A DNA stretch of 64,000 nucleotides from Acuticoccus sp. MNP-M23 (GTDB taxonomy: Bacteria > Pseudomonadota > Alphaproteobacteria > Rhizobiales > Amorphaceae). Below are positions 9,856 through 19,792 of this stretch, piece by piece. A model generated the notes under the pieces. That model was not told where the DNA came from and made no database searches. It was given only the letters and a program-made list of their open reading frames with translations. The stretch's first letter is position 1. Each line of letters starts with the position of its first letter. The stretch spans positions 4,828,501 to 4,892,500 of the forward strand of contig NZ_CP133480.1 of NCBI RefSeq assembly GCF_031195445.1, written 5' to 3'. The position numbers and the translations under genes are program-made.

Positions 9856-10725
9856 ATGCCTGAACTTCCCGAGGTTGAAACCGTCCGCCGCGGCCTTGCC
9901 CCGGTGATGGAAGGCCAGCCGATCGACGCGGTGCATCTCGCCCGCGCCGACCTGCGCTTCCCCTTCCCCCCGAATTTTGCCGCCCGCCTCACCGGCCGCA
10001 CCGTGCAAACCCTCGGACGTCGCGCAAAATATCTGGTCGCGGATCTCGACGACGGGGTGTCGCTGATCATGCATCTGGGAATGTCCGGCGCGTTCCGGGT
10101 GGACGATTTCAACCCCATCGGCGTTTACGCCCACCCCAAGGGCAAAATTGCAGCGCACGACCATGTGCGCCTGTCGCTCGGCCCCCGCGTCATCATCTAC
10201 AACGACCCGCGCCGCTTCGGCTTCATGAGCCTGTGCGAGACGGCGGCGCTCGCCGCCCACCCGCACTTCGCCGGCATGGGCGTGGAACCCCTCCCCGGCG
10301 CGCTGACCGCACCGCTTCTGGCCAAAGCCCTGGCCGGCAAGGTGACGAGCCTGAAGGCGGCGCTGCTCGACCAGCGGATCATCGCGGGCCTTGGCAACAT
10401 CTATGTCTGCGAAGCGCTGTGGCGGGCAAAGCTGTCCCCCAAGCGGCTTGCCGGCACGCTGGTCCGCCGCGATGGATCCCCGTCGAAACGGCTCATCATC
10501 CTCACCGAGATGATCCTGTCGGTGATAAAGGACGCAATTGCCGCCGGTGGCTCGTCGCTCCGCGACTATGTGACGGCGGACGGCTCGCTGGGCCGCTTCC
10601 AGCACACGTTCGCGGTCTACGGCCGCGAGGAGCACCCCTGCCCGCGCGAGACCTGCGACGGCGTGATCGAGCGGATCGTGCAGACCGGCCGCTCCACCTT
10701 CTGGTGCCCGCGCTGCCAGAAGTAG
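9856..10725 (+). CDS. mutM: Formamidopyrimidine-DNA glycosylase
   Basis: This bifunctional base-excision enzyme removes 8-oxoguanine and other oxidised purines and cuts the abasic site (289 residues). Pro2 is the catalytic nucleophile and Glu3 is conserved in MPELPEVETVRRGL. The helix-two-turn-helix segment GLGNIYVCEALW lies in the middle. The C-terminal zinc finger is at the end, with cysteines in CPRETC and CPRCQ; the first pair has four rather than two residues between cysteines, which I believe is seen in other alphaproteobacterial enzymes. It is divergent from ubiE and convergent with purH. Confidence 0.97.
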   Translation: MPELPEVETVRRGLAPVMEGQPIDAVHLARADLRFPFPPNFAARLTGRTVQTLGRRAKYLVADLDDGVSLIMHLGMSGAFRVDDFNPIGVYAHPKGKIAAHDHVRLSLGPRVIIYNDPRRFGFMSLCETAALAAHPHFAGMGVEPLPGALTAPLLAKALAGKVTSLKAALLDQRIIAGLGNIYVCEALWRAKLSPKRLAGTLVRRDGSPSKRLIILTEMILSVIKDAIAAGGSSLRDYVTADGSLGRFQHTFAVYGREEHPCPRETCDGVIERIVQTGRSTFWCPRCQK

Positions 10726-10762
10726 CCAAGCAGGGGCACCCGCTCCGCGGGAGATTCAGAAA

Positions 10763-10793
10763 CCGAGGGAGCTTCAAGGCACGGCCCCCTCGG
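10763..10793. terminator. Hairpin between convergent mutM and purH
   Basis: The arms CCGAGGG (10763-10769) and CCCTCGG (10787-10793) enclose a 17-base loop. It lies between two convergent stop codons. There is no T-run on either side, so the termination role is uncertain. Confidence 0.3.
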
Positions 10794-10802
10794 CCGCCAA
10801 GC

Positions 10803-12383
10803 CTAGTGGCGGAAGTGGCGCATTCCGGTCATCACCATCGCAATACCGGCCTTGTTGGCTGCATCCGTCACCTCCTGGTCACGCATGGAGCCACCCGGCT
10901 GGATGACCGCCGTTGCCCCCGCCTCGACGATGGTTTCGAGCCCATCTGCAAACGGGAAAAAAGCGTCGGACGCGGCAACGGAGCCCTTGGTGCGGGGCTC
11001 GGGCTCGCCGGCTTCACGGGCAGCGTCGGCCGCCTTCCACGCGCCGATGCGGGCGGCATCCACGCGGCTCATCTGGCCGGCGCCAATGCCCACGGTCGCC
11101 CCGTCCTTCACATAGACGATGGCGTTGGATTTCACGTGCTTGACCACGCGCCAGGCAAAACGGAGGTCTTCCATCTCTTGGGCGGTCGGCGTGCGGTCGG
11201 TCGCCACCGGCAACGCCTCCGGGACGCCGAGGTCCGCGCCTTGCAGGAGGAAGCCGCCGGTGACGGTTTTCACCGTCGAAGCCGCCGTTGAGGGCGCTGC
11301 GCCGGTGAGGAGAACACGCAAGTTCTTTTTGGCGGCGAGCACGGCGAGGGCCGCTTCATCGGCATCCGGCGCAATTATGACCTCGGTGAAAATGGCCGCA
11401 ATGGCCCTGGCGGTCGCCTCGTCCAGCATTCGTGTCAGCGCAACAACGCCGCCAAAGGCAGAGACCGGGTCGCATTGGCGAGCACGTTCATAGGCTTCGG
11501 CCAATGTTGCGGCGCTGGCGATCCCGCACGGGTTGGCATGCTTGACGATGACGACGGACGTTGCGTCCGCAAAGTCGGCAGCGGCGGACCAGGCGGCGTC
11601 CGCATCGGCGATATTATTGTAGGACAGCGCCTTGCCCTGCACGATCCGCGCAGAGGCAATGCCGGTGCCGCCATCGCCGTACAGCCCGGCGGACTGGTGG
11701 GGGTTCTCGCCATAGCGCAGCGCCGAGAGCCGCTTGCCGCCGAAGGCCTGCCACACGGTGTGGTCAACCGCCACGTCATCGTCCGCGGTGGTGGTGGCAA
11801 GCCAGCTGGCAATCGCCGCGTCATAGGCCGAGAGGCGCGCAAACGCCTTCGCGGCAAGCCGGCGGCGGAGCGCCAGCGGAACGGTGCCGTTGTTCGCCTC
11901 CAGTGCATCGGCCACCACGCCATAATCGTCGGTGTCGACCACAATGGCGACGTGGGCAAAATTCTTTGCCGCGGCCCGGGTCATCGAGGGGCCGCCCACG
12001 TCGATGGTTTCCACCAGCGCCGCGGGGGCCTTTCCCGCGGCGATCGCCGCCTCGAACGGATAAAGATTGCTCACCACCAGACCGATGGGGGCAATCCCCG
12101 CCCCCTCCAGCGCTGCGCGATGTGACGGTTCGTCGAGGTTGGCGAGAAGGCCGCCGTGGATGCCGGGATGCAGCGTCTTTACCCGGCCGTCCAGCATTTC
12201 GGGAAAGCCGGTGAGCGTCTCGACATCGGTGACGGCGCGGCCGGCGTCACGCATCGCCCTGGCCGTCCCCCCGGTGCTGACGAGTTCGATCCCGAGGCGT
12301 TCGAGCCGCTCGGCGAACGCATCGAGCCCCGCCTTGTCGGAAACGGAAAGAAGGGCGCGGCGGACAGGCGCTGCGTGCGTCAT
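10803..12383 (-). CDS. purH: AICAR transformylase / IMP cyclohydrolase
   Basis: This bifunctional enzyme carries out the last two steps of IMP synthesis (526 residues). The N-terminal cyclohydrolase domain (residues 1 to about 150) begins [20 protein letters not shown] and has the STGGTARAM loop. The C-terminal transformylase domain carries the catalytic Lys-His in [12 protein letters not shown] and the late motif [13 protein letters not shown]. Length is normal. It lies downstream of the heparinase-like gene (36 bases) and rsmB on the same strand, a run of genes conserved in Rhizobiales. Confidence 0.98.
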   Translation of the reverse strand: MTHAAPVRRALLSVSDKAGLDAFAERLERLGIELVSTGGTARAMRDAGRAVTDVETLTGFPEMLDGRVKTLHPGIHGGLLANLDEPSHRAALEGAGIAPIGLVVSNLYPFEAAIAAGKAPAALVETIDVGGPSMTRAAAKNFAHVAIVVDTDDYGVVADALEANNGTVPLALRRRLAAKAFARLSAYDAAIASWLATTTADDDVAVDHTVWQAFGGKRLSALRYGENPHQSAGLYGDGGTGIASARIVQGKALSYNNIADADAAWSAAADFADATSVVIVKHANPCGIASAATLAEAYERARQCDPVSAFGGVVALTRMLDEATARAIAAIFTEVIIAPDADEAALAVLAAKKNLRVLLTGAAPSTAASTVKTVTGGFLLQGADLGVPEALPVATDRTPTAQEMEDLRFAWRVVKHVKSNAIVYVKDGATVGIGAGQMSRVDAARIGAWKAADAAREAGEPEPRTKGSVAASDAFFPFADGLETIVEAGATAVIQPGGSMRDQEVTDAANKAGIAMVMTGMRHFRH

Positions 12384-12418
12384 GGCAAAATGGCCTTGAG
12401 TCTGGTGGCGGGTGCGGG

Positions 12419-14134
12419 TCAGGTGGCGTCGTCGGTCTCATCGTCCGCAAGCGGTGCGGCATGACGGGCGATGTGCCAGCGGATCGTGTCATCGGTCAAC
12501 GTGTTGCCAGCGATGACCACCTGTGCAGTGCGGCGCAGCTTGCGCTGCGGGGTCAGGACAACGCTTTCCTCGAGGGCAAGCCCCGGCCCCTTGTCGAGGG
12601 TGAAGAGCCAGATTGCGCCGTCTTCCATGTGGAGCATCGCGTTGCGGCGCGGCTTGTCGAGACGCACGCGGATGCCGGCGCCCAGATGAAAGCGCACGGC
12701 AAACTTGGCGCCGGCGAGACGGTCGTTGCCGATGAGCTTGTCGGTGCCTTCGAGGTAGAGACCATCGCCGGAGAGCACCAGCGTCCGCTCGTGCGTGATG
12801 CCGAAGGCGGTGTGGTAGCCATCGTGCGTTGCAGCGGCGGAGAGGGCATCGCGCGTCACATCCACCTTGCGCGGGCCGCCGAACAGCACCGGGCCGAACA
12901 CGCGCGTCAGCGGCCACAGGCTGAGGATACGCGCGGAGGAGCGGTTGGCAAGCGTAAGCGTTGTATGCGCAGCGGTGGCGCGGGACGCTCGCGCCCACTG
13001 CGGCCGCACGAGACCCAGCGCGCCGCAGTTGCCCACAAGGGTCTGCCCCTCATGGGAATATTCGAACGACAGCGCGCTGGCACAGGCTTCCCGCGCATAG
13101 GGCGGCGGGGGGGCAACGCCGGTGTCGAACAACACCACGCCGCCGCCCGCCTCCAGGCGCTGAAATCCGCTATAGCGGGCATTGTCGGTGGGGCGGCCCT
13201 GCACCTCGTCAAAGCTTTCGATTGCATCCAGCGTGTGGTCCGGCGTGGGTGCGCCGCCGTGGAACGCAGCCAGCCTGCCGTCCGCATGCTGGAAGAAGCG
13301 GAGCATCGGCATCATCCGGTCGATGGCGCTGTTGATGGGGGGCGGCACCGGCTGCTGGCGGCGCAGCAGCGCCTCGCGCAGCGGAATGAGCGTGGTGAGG
13401 AGACGGGCCAGCGCCTGCGGGCTGCGCGAGGCATGGCCCCCGTCCGGCAACACCTGCGCCTCCAGCGTTTCGGCAAGGGCGGCGAGCGCGCTCTTTTGCA
13501 GCCGCGTCTGATCCGCAATCACCGTGCCGGCCAGCGCCAGTGCAATCAGCACCTCGGCCCTGGTGAGGGAAAGGCCGAGGGTGCCGGCCAGGCGCTCCAG
13601 CTTGCGCATGTGCCGCCCGAGAGCGCGCAGGAAATCGGCCCGGAAGGTGGCTTCCGCCCCCGACAGGAGCAGCGGCGATTCCACCAGAAAGGCCGTGAGC
13701 CGCGCTGCCATCACGGCGGGGTCCTGCGCCGCCGGTCCATTGGCCGCGCGCGACACCAGCCATTCCTCCACCAGAGCGCGGGCGTTGGACGAGGACAGCG
13801 GCGACGCCGTCGCCTCCAGATGCACCAGCCACGTGAAGCTGTGGAGCGCCTTTGCCCATTCCTCGCTGGGCGGCGGAGCGGTGAATGGCGAGCCGCCGGC
13901 TGTATCCACCGTCTCGCCCGCCAGCTGGAACACGCCGGCATAGATGTCGCTCGACTGCGCGGCATCGCATTCGGCAAGGCTTTCCGGCGCAAACAGGATG
14001 CGCTGCGGCGCGACCGAATGGGTGCGCCGCCACAGCGCGGCGCCCGCACGGGCAACCACCGCGCCAAAGCTGACGCGGATCGCCTGCCCGGCCAGCGCCG
14101 GCAGCGTCACATGGGTCCGTCGAACGCGGCGCAT
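12419..14134 (-). CDS. Heparinase II/III family protein
   Basis: The product is a 571-residue member of the heparinase II/III-like family found between rsmB and purH in many Rhizobiales. The N-terminal half is helical (alpha/alpha toroid type) and the C-terminal half is beta-rich, with the segments [35 protein letters not shown] and [21 protein letters not shown]; the last is typical of the heparinase C-terminal region. No signal peptide is evident, which is unusual for a polysaccharide lyase, and the true substrate in this subgroup is not known to me. The ATG at 14134 was preferred; a TTG lies five codons upstream. Confidence 0.85.
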   Translation of the reverse strand: MRRVRRTHVTLPALAGQAIRVSFGAVVARAGAALWRRTHSVAPQRILFAPESLAECDAAQSSDIYAGVFQLAGETVDTAGGSPFTAPPPSEEWAKALHSFTWLVHLEATASPLSSSNARALVEEWLVSRAANGPAAQDPAVMAARLTAFLVESPLLLSGAEATFRADFLRALGRHMRKLERLAGTLGLSLTRAEVLIALALAGTVIADQTRLQKSALAALAETLEAQVLPDGGHASRSPQALARLLTTLIPLREALLRRQQPVPPPINSAIDRMMPMLRFFQHADGRLAAFHGGAPTPDHTLDAIESFDEVQGRPTDNARYSGFQRLEAGGGVVLFDTGVAPPPPYAREACASALSFEYSHEGQTLVGNCGALGLVRPQWARASRATAAHTTLTLANRSSARILSLWPLTRVFGPVLFGGPRKVDVTRDALSAAATHDGYHTAFGITHERTLVLSGDGLYLEGTDKLIGNDRLAGAKFAVRFHLGAGIRVRLDKPRRNAMLHMEDGAIWLFTLDKGPGLALEESVVLTPQRKLRRTAQVVIAGNTLTDDTIRWHIARHAAPLADDETDDAT

Positions 14135-14239
14135 CAACGGGCCTTGCAAGGCGGAACGGGTTGGTCGAACGGCTCGATCATGGACGACCTTTTCGCCGCC
14201 TATGCGCCGCTCCGCAACGGGGGTCGGCGCACGCTTTTG

Positions 14240-15643
14240 CTATTGTCGCACGAAGCGGGCCGCAAAGAAGCCGTCTAGCCCGACAATTCCTTCGGTTCCC
14301 GGCAGCGGAAGGTGAGTCAGCGTGCGCAAGGTGCCGGCATCGGTGGCAAAGGCGTGGGCCATCCCGTCCGCTTCCGTGATCGGGTCGAGCCGCAGTTGCG
14401 GCACCTGCACCCGCACGAAACCCAGATGCGCCTCGCCCTCCTGCCGCTCCAGCGAACAGGTGGCAAGCACGATCTTGCCGCCGGGCTCGACGAGGGTGGC
14501 TGCATGGGCCAGAAGCGCGCGCTGGCTGCGCGCCACGGAGCCGATATCCTGCGGCGACTTCGACCATGCCACGTCCGGCTGGCGCCGCAGCGTGCCGGTG
14601 GACGAGCACGGCGCGTCCAGAAGGACGGCATCGTAGGTGCCTTCGATGGCGGCGGCATCGCCAACGCGCACCTCGACCCGGTCTGCCAGACCCGTCCGCG
14701 CAAGGTTGGTGCGCAGCCGGTCGGCGCGGCCGGCATCCACCTCCACGGCGGTCACCCGCGCACCGGCGGCGGCAAGCTGCATGGTCTTGCCGCCGGGGGC
14801 TGCGCACATGTCGAGGACATGCTGGCCGGTGACATCGCCCAGAAGCTGCGCCGGAAGCTGGGCGGCCACGTCCTGCACCCACCAGCCGCCATCGGCGTAG
14901 CCCTCAAGCTGTTCCACCGCGCCGGCAGCCGCCAGGCGAACGCCGCCGGTGGGGAGCGCAATGGCGCCCGGCGGGGGCGTTGCACCGGGGGCAAGCGCAA
15001 GGTCCAGCGGCGGCTCGGTGCGATGGATCTGCGCCATCCCGGCGGCATCGTCCGCGCCGTAAGCCTCGACCCAGCGCTTGAACAGCCAGTCCGGCGTGTT
15101 GGCCGCCACCGGCAGCGCGGCGACAAGATCCTCGCGCTCACGGGTGAGCCGTCGCAGGACGGCATTGGCGAGCCCGGCAAAGCCGCCGGTCGCACTGTCC
15201 GATTTCAGAAGGTCGACGGCGACGTTGACGGCGGCATGGTCGGCCTGCCGCATGAAGAGGAGCTGGGCTGCCGAAATCCGCAGGACGGCACGCACCATGC
15301 CCGCCTTCTTGGGCAGCTTCTTTTGCATGAGGGCGGACAGGATATGGTCGATGTCGCCGCGGCGGCGGACCGTGGCACGGACGATGGCACGCACCAGCGC
15401 CTGGTCCGGACCGGAGAGACCGGCGTCGGTCCCCCCCTCCATCACGGCGGACAGGGGCACCTCTTCCTCGCACACGGCAAGAACCATCTCGGCGGCAACC
15501 CGGCGCGGCTCACCCCCGAGGGCTTTCGGGGCACGGGGGCGGCGGGCGCTCGATGTCTGCGGCTTGCCGGGGCGCCGCGGGGCGGGCGCTATGCCCAAGG
15601 CCCGCGCCTCTTTTTCTCGTTCTTGATGGCGCCGCGGTTCCAC
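14240..15643 (-). CDS. rsmB: RsmB/NOP-family rRNA cytosine-C5 methyltransferase
   Basis: This SAM-dependent 16S rRNA m5C methyltransferase (467 residues) has an N-terminal NusB-like RNA-binding region (about 45-180, [20 protein letters not shown]) followed by a Rossmann domain. Motif I is [15 protein letters not shown]. The two catalytic cysteines are in [14 protein letters not shown] and [12 protein letters not shown]. The start is uncertain. The GTG at 15643 overlaps the end of htpX by 55 bases and gives a basic, low-complexity N-terminus. A TTG at 15598 would overlap by only 10 bases and loses 15 residues. Confidence 0.92.
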   Translation of the reverse strand: MEPRRHQEREKEARALGIAPAPRRPGKPQTSSARRPRAPKALGGEPRRVAAEMVLAVCEEEVPLSAVMEGGTDAGLSGPDQALVRAIVRATVRRRGDIDHILSALMQKKLPKKAGMVRAVLRISAAQLLFMRQADHAAVNVAVDLLKSDSATGGFAGLANAVLRRLTREREDLVAALPVAANTPDWLFKRWVEAYGADDAAGMAQIHRTEPPLDLALAPGATPPPGAIALPTGGVRLAAAGAVEQLEGYADGGWWVQDVAAQLPAQLLGDVTGQHVLDMCAAPGGKTMQLAAAGARVTAVEVDAGRADRLRTNLARTGLADRVEVRVGDAAAIEGTYDAVLLDAPCSSTGTLRRQPDVAWSKSPQDIGSVARSQRALLAHAATLVEPGGKIVLATCSLERQEGEAHLGFVRVQVPQLRLDPITEADGMAHAFATDAGTLRTLTHLPLPGTEGIVGLDGFFAARFVRQ

Positions 15644-16515
15644 GGGCCGGACGGCGCATTCAGAGAGGCAGGCTTGCCGCCGATCTCGGCCGCGTATTCA
15701 CGCAATTTTTCGATACGATTTTGCGTATTGGGGTGTGTGGAAAACAAGCTATCCATCCGCGCGCCGGACAAGGGGTTGATGATGAAGAGATGGGCCGTCG
15801 CCGGAACGGCCTCCGCTTCGTCGTTGGGGATCTGCCGGCCCCGTTCCAGTTTGGCAAGGGCGTCGGCCAGCCACATCGGCCGCCCGCAGATTTCCCCGCC
15901 CAGACGGTCGGCCGAATATTCGCGCGTGCGGCTGATGGCCATCTGTACCACCATCGCCGCCAGCGGTGCCACGATCATTGCCAGAATAACGCCGATGATG
16001 CCCAGCGGATTGTTGCGGTTGCGGCCGAACAGGAACGCAAAGTTCGACAGCATCGAGACCGCACCCGCAAGGGTCGCGGTGATCGTCATGATCAGCGTGT
16101 CGCGGTTCTTGATGTGGGCGAGCTCATGGGCCATCACGCCGGCCACTTCCTCGCGCGTCATCAGCTTGAGGAGGCCGCGGGTGGCGGCAACGGCCGCATT
16201 GTCCGGATTGCGGCCGGTGGCAAACGCATTGGGCTGGTCTTCGTCCAGAATGAAGACGCGCGGCATGGGCAGCTGGGCCCGGGCCGCAAGCTCGCGCACG
16301 ATGCCGTAATATTCTGGCGCGGTCCGTTCGTCGACCTCCCGCGCTTGGTGCATCTTCAGGACGATCTTGTCCGAATTCCAGTACGAGTAGACATTCATGG
16401 CGACAGCCACGGCAAGCGCAATCAGCATCCCCTGCTGACCGCCGATCACCGCGCCGACCCCCATGAAGACCGCTGTCAAACCGGCCAGCAGCAAAGCCGT
16501 CTTGAAATAGTTCAT
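15589..16515 (-). CDS. htpX: Membrane zinc metalloprotease HtpX
   Basis: This inner-membrane M48 protease takes part in quality control of membrane proteins (308 residues). Two N-terminal hydrophobic segments ([19 protein letters not shown] and [17 protein letters not shown]) are followed by the zinc motif [10 protein letters not shown]. Two further hydrophobic stretches come next, and then the third-ligand region [13 protein letters not shown]. The C-terminal [16 protein letters not shown] is also typical. Its 3' end overlaps rsmB. Two dyad sequences lie upstream (16520-16545 and 16600-16611) and may be operators, which fits the known stress control of htpX. Confidence 0.96.
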   Translation of the reverse strand: MNYFKTALLLAGLTAVFMGVGAVIGGQQGMLIALAVAVAMNVYSYWNSDKIVLKMHQAREVDERTAPEYYGIVRELAARAQLPMPRVFILDEDQPNAFATGRNPDNAAVAATRGLLKLMTREEVAGVMAHELAHIKNRDTLIMTITATLAGAVSMLSNFAFLFGRNRNNPLGIIGVILAMIVAPLAAMVVQMAISRTREYSADRLGGEICGRPMWLADALAKLERGRQIPNDEAEAVPATAHLFIINPLSGARMDSLFSTHPNTQNRIEKLREYAAEIGGKPASLNAPSGPWNRGAIKNEKKRRGPWA

Positions 16516-16519
16516 TGAC

Positions 16520-16545
16520 GTTCACCGCACTCGTTCTTGGTGAAC
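16520..16545. promoter_or_regulatory. Inverted repeat just upstream of htpX
   Basis: GTTCACC (16520-16526) and GGTGAAC (16539-16545) are perfect 7-base arms around a 12-base spacer. The repeat ends five bases before the htpX start codon, so a bound protein or an mRNA hairpin would block initiation. Confidence 0.4.
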
Positions 16546-16599
16546 GATGAATATTGGTGATCCATCGTGACACGCAATATATTTAAAAACGTCAATTCA

Positions 16600-16611
16600 G
16601 ACCGTACGGTC
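16600..16611. promoter_or_regulatory. Perfect 12-bp palindrome, TetR-operator-like
   Basis: GACCGTACGGTC is a perfect palindrome in an AT-rich stretch 85 bases upstream of htpX. The GACCG-NN-CGGTC form is common among TetR-family operators. The other neighbour, the GNAT gene, ends at 16645 on the same strand, so htpX is the only gene whose promoter it can serve. Confidence 0.4.
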
Positions 16612-16644
16612 CAAATCACGCTTAAATTGCGGCGAATTTTTGAA

Positions 16645-17298
16645 TCAGGTTTCGTTTTTATCGGCAGGCGGCGTCCAGCGCATCACGACGATTTTGTGCC
16701 GGTCGAACACGTAGCCGAGGGGCCCGAGCGAAATGGTCTTCACAATCTCCGCGCCGACGGACTTGTAGACGTAGATTGCCGCGTCAGCCGTGCTGCTTGC
16801 TTCCGTCAGCCAGGCGCGCTTGCCCCGGCGCACCACCTCGTCGCCAAGCCAGTGCAGGAGAGACTTGCCGATCCCGCGGCCCCGCGCAATGGCGTCCACC
16901 TTGAACCCTTCGAGATAGAGTTCGTCCGCGCCGCCGCGCTTCAGGGAAGCCTGCGTCAGAAGATAACGGATAGAACCGCTGAGCGGGCCGAAATGGGCAC
17001 GGTAGCGGGCCGGGTCGGGCCAGACCGAGCCCTCATTGTCCATGCGGTAGGAAATCAGGCCCGCAATCTGCCCCTCGACGATGGCAATGCACACACGGTC
17101 TTGCCGGAGCCTGTTGCCGAGCAGCTCCTCTCGCACTTCCGGCAGGCCGACAATGCGGTTGAGGGTGGCGCGCTGTGCCACCGAGTAGCGGGCCGCCGCC
17201 GGTGCCAGAGAGTCCGGCACGGGCGCCACCAGCATCCAGTCCGCCCCCTGCTTGACGATGTTTTCGGGGGGGATGGCGTCGACGGAAATGGCGGTCAT
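16645..17298 (-). CDS. GNAT-family N-acetyltransferase
   Basis: This 217-residue protein has a GNAT fold. The acetyl-CoA pyrophosphate-binding motif A is in GFKVDAIARGRGIGKSLLHWL, with the R/Q-x-x-G-x-G/A pattern. It is followed by ASSTADAAIYVYKSVGAEIV (motif B). The ATG at 17298 was chosen; a longer frame from 17364 begins with a less plausible extension. The acceptor substrate is unknown. It lies between htpX and cca on the same strand, with 108 bases to the cca stop. Confidence 0.85.
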   Translation of the reverse strand: MTAISVDAIPPENIVKQGADWMLVAPVPDSLAPAAARYSVAQRATLNRIVGLPEVREELLGNRLRQDRVCIAIVEGQIAGLISYRMDNEGSVWPDPARYRAHFGPLSGSIRYLLTQASLKRGGADELYLEGFKVDAIARGRGIGKSLLHWLGDEVVRRGKRAWLTEASSTADAAIYVYKSVGAEIVKTISLGPLGYVFDRHKIVVMRWTPPADKNET

Positions 17299-17406
17299 GG
17301 CTGGGGCACCTGGCGAAACGGCAAAATGACCGCCCACTCTGGCGGCGACCATTGTGTCACACACCGGCCGGCCAAGGTCAAAGGCGGTATGTGCAAAACG
17401 GCGGCG

Positions 17407-18633
17407 TCACCGCGCCTGGGTGTCGACCATCTCCCGGTCGAGCGCGAGGAGCGCTTGCCGGTTCAGCGAAAAGTCGCTGTCGCGCCACATCCGCTCCAGC
17501 CGCCGCAACCGCTCGCCAAGCTCCGCGCCGCCTTCTCCGCCCTGCTCCATCAGGTCGTGCCCGCCGACCGGAAAGCGCGGGCGCGCCCATTTGCGCGCCT
17601 CAGCCAGAAGGGTCGGCAGGTCGATCACATCGGCACCAAGGGCCAGCGCCACGATCAGCCCATCGGTGAAGGCGTCGGCGCCGTGCTCATAAAGGAGGGC
17701 ACGCACGTGGGGAACCGAGCGGGGCGGCATCTCGCGCGCTGCCGCAACGGCGGCAAGCCCGCGCCCGCGCATCCGCCGGGAAAGCTTGAGCCGGGTCGCC
17801 AGCGCATCGAACGCCGGTCCGTCGAAACGGACGAGAGAGAGGAATGCCAGCGTTTCACTGAGCGGCCGCCCGGTCTTGCGCTCTGCAGCACACAGGGCCC
17901 GGTAGCAATCTGCCGCAGGGCGCTCGGAAAAGAAGGGCGCGAGAATGTCCTCTGCGGCAATCTCGTCCATCACGTCGGCAGCGCCCGGCGCCTTGACCAG
18001 CCGCATCATTTCGTTGGTGACGCGCTCCACCGCAAGCGATGCGATGGACGCCTTGTGCGCGCGCACCGCGGCCAGCCCCTCGGCGTCGGGCGCGCCGCTG
18101 CCGTAGAAGGCATGAAAGCGGAAGAAACGCAGGATGCGCAGGTGGTCTTCGCCGATCCGCGCGGCGGGGTCGCCGATGAAGCGCACCCGCTGGTCCAGAC
18201 AGTCGCGGTAGCCGCCCACATAATCGACGCCGTGGCCTTCAGCGTCCACGTAAAGAGCATTCATAGTGAAGTCGCGCCGCATGGCGTCCACTTCCCAGCT
18301 GTCCGTGAAGCGCACCGTGGCGTGCCGGCCATCGGTCTCCACGTCTTCGCGCAGCGTGGTGACCTCGAAGGGCTGGCCCTCGGCAACAATGGTGAGCGTG
18401 CCATGGGCAACGCCGGTGGGGTGAACCGCGAACCCGGCCCTGCGGCTCGCCCGCTCGACCCGCTCCGGCGCCAGGTCGGTCGCAATGTCGATGTCGCCTG
18501 GCGGAAAGCCGAGCACGCTGTTGCGCACCGCGCCGCCCACCACCCGCGCCTCGCCCTCCCGGTTCAGCACCTTGAGGAGGCTGCGCAACGGACCGCCGTT
18601 CAGCCAGAATGCGGGAAGCGCGAACTCATTCAT
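17407..18633 (-). CDS. cca: CCA tRNA nucleotidyltransferase
   Basis: This class II nucleotidyltransferase adds or repairs the 3' CCA of tRNA, or acts as poly(A) polymerase; the two cannot be separated from sequence alone (408 residues). The head has RVVGGAVRNSVLG and the catalytic DxD in GDIDIATDLAPE. Next come MRRDFTMNALYVD and the ATP-recognition RIGEDHLRILRFFRFHAFYG (the EDxxR segment). Start ATG at 18633 (MNEFALPAF). It probably has its own promoter in the 194-base gap upstream, which contains an inverted repeat at 18817-18837. Confidence 0.93.
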   Translation of the reverse strand: MNEFALPAFWLNGGPLRSLLKVLNREGEARVVGGAVRNSVLGFPPGDIDIATDLAPERVERASRRAGFAVHPTGVAHGTLTIVAEGQPFEVTTLREDVETDGRHATVRFTDSWEVDAMRRDFTMNALYVDAEGHGVDYVGGYRDCLDQRVRFIGDPAARIGEDHLRILRFFRFHAFYGSGAPDAEGLAAVRAHKASIASLAVERVTNEMMRLVKAPGAADVMDEIAAEDILAPFFSERPAADCYRALCAAERKTGRPLSETLAFLSLVRFDGPAFDALATRLKLSRRMRGRGLAAVAAAREMPPRSVPHVRALLYEHGADAFTDGLIVALALGADVIDLPTLLAEARKWARPRFPVGGHDLMEQGGEGGAELGERLRRLERMWRDSDFSLNRQALLALDREMVDTQAR

Positions 18634-18816
18634 TAACCCAAGCCCATTTTGCCAACGCCGCGCATGCACCAGATGCCGGGCAAGGGGCCGAAGATCGACC
18701 CATGACGATACGCCAAGCCGGCATTTGTTCTTTTACTTGCAGGACACTAGGCGCGATACCACGGGAGAGCAACAACACACCTCACCGTGGTTCGATTGTT
18801 TCCTTTCAATTGATTT

Positions 18817-18837
18817 TGACAATCATTTCAATTGTCA
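18817..18837. promoter_or_regulatory. TGACAAT-N7-ATTGTCA inverted repeat
   Basis: Perfect 7-base arms (18817-18823 and 18831-18837) flank CATTTCA. The sequence TTTCAATTG also occurs twice (18804-18812 and 18826-18834), 22 bases apart, about two helical turns. The site overlaps the 3' end of the DUF6111 gene and lies about 185-205 bases upstream of cca. It could be an operator or a hairpin closing the upstream operon; there is no T-run. Confidence 0.35.
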
Positions 18838-19100
18838 GGAGATCGCATTTCGGAGGGGACGAGCACGCCGTCGCGGTACTGCGCGGGCACATAAACGCCC
18901 TGATCCTGCCCGCCGAGGACGGCAAAGGCGATGAAGCCCGCCACCACCAGAAGGCCACCGGCAATGATGAGAAAGAAGGTGGCGCGGCCGAAGCCGGCGA
19001 CCCGTGCACCGGTCCACCCCTCGGTGGCGACGCGGTAGACGAAGAACGCCAGAAACGGCAGCAGAAACAGAACGATCTGTGTGATGATGACGCGGATCAT
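18828..19100 (-). CDS. DUF6111 family membrane protein
   Basis: This 90-residue protein has two predicted membrane segments: IITQIVLFLLPFLAFFVYRVA near the start and FFLIIAGGLLVVAGFIAFAVLGG in the middle. A short polar tail follows (QGVYVPAQYRDGVLVPSE). That layout matches DUF6111, a small alphaproteobacterial inner-membrane family of unknown function. Its ATG overlaps the stop of the CoA pyrophosphatase gene by four bases (ATGA), so it is the last gene of a three-gene operon. Confidence 0.8.
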   Translation of the reverse strand: MIRVIITQIVLFLLPFLAFFVYRVATEGWTGARVAGFGRATFFLIIAGGLLVVAGFIAFAVLGGQDQGVYVPAQYRDGVLVPSEMRSPDN

Positions 19101-19792
19101 GGGCCGTAGAGCTTCCCGTGCATGAGGCGGAGGATACCGGCGGTTACGCCCCAGATCCGCTTCTGGCCGGACATGACCTCGAAATAGGTCCGCTCCAGAC
19201 CGTCGCGGGTGACGCGAACCTCGCGGTGATTGGCAAGGGTCATGACCTGTTGATAGGGCGCCGTGAACACGGACGCCACCTCCCCCGGCGCCGGAGTCAG
19301 TGTCGCAGGGCGCGCAAGAAGGCCCAGAACCGGCACCACCACAAAGCCGGTGCGCGTGTGGTAGGCGTCCCCGACGCCGAGCACCTCCACCGCAGCGGGC
19401 AGAAGGTCGATCTCCTCGTGGGCTTCGCGCAGCGCGGTTTCGGCCGGCGTTTCACCGGCTTCGATCTTGCCGCCCGGCAGCGCAACCTGCCCCGGATGGG
19501 CCGCAAGGTGAGTGGCGCGCTCGGTAAGAAGCATTACCGGGGTGCCGTCTGCCGCATCGCGCCCGAGCGCCATCAATACGGCGGCAGCCCGCGGCGGGCG
19601 GGTGCCGCTGCCGGCAAAGGACGGGTTCAGCACATGGTCGCCGAACCGGGCAGCAGCGGTGTCCGGCGCGGTGCCGGGCGGCAGAAGGCGGGCTGCGCGG
19701 GCGGCAATTTCGGCAATCACCGGGTCGCTGCGGTCGGCCGCCGCCACACCGATGGCAACGGGACCGTCGGGCGCGGTATCGGCGCGCGTCAT
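19097..19792 (-). CDS. CoA pyrophosphatase (Nudix)
   Basis: The product is a 231-residue Nudix hydrolase of the CoA/acyl-CoA pyrophosphatase subgroup, which splits CoA to phosphopantetheine and 3',5'-ADP. The subgroup signature LLTERATHLAAHPGQVALPGG is followed directly by the Nudix box (GKIEAGETPAETALREAHEEIDL), with the metal-binding REAHEE. A C-terminal RIWGVTAGILRLM is also typical of this subgroup. It is coupled by 4-base overlaps to DUF1285 upstream and DUF6111 downstream. Confidence 0.9.
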   Translation of the reverse strand: MTRADTAPDGPVAIGVAAADRSDPVIAEIAARAARLLPPGTAPDTAAARFGDHVLNPSFAGSGTRPPRAAAVLMALGRDAADGTPVMLLTERATHLAAHPGQVALPGGKIEAGETPAETALREAHEEIDLLPAAVEVLGVGDAYHTRTGFVVVPVLGLLARPATLTPAPGEVASVFTAPYQQVMTLANHREVRVTRDGLERTYFEVMSGQKRIWGVTAGILRLMHGKLYGP

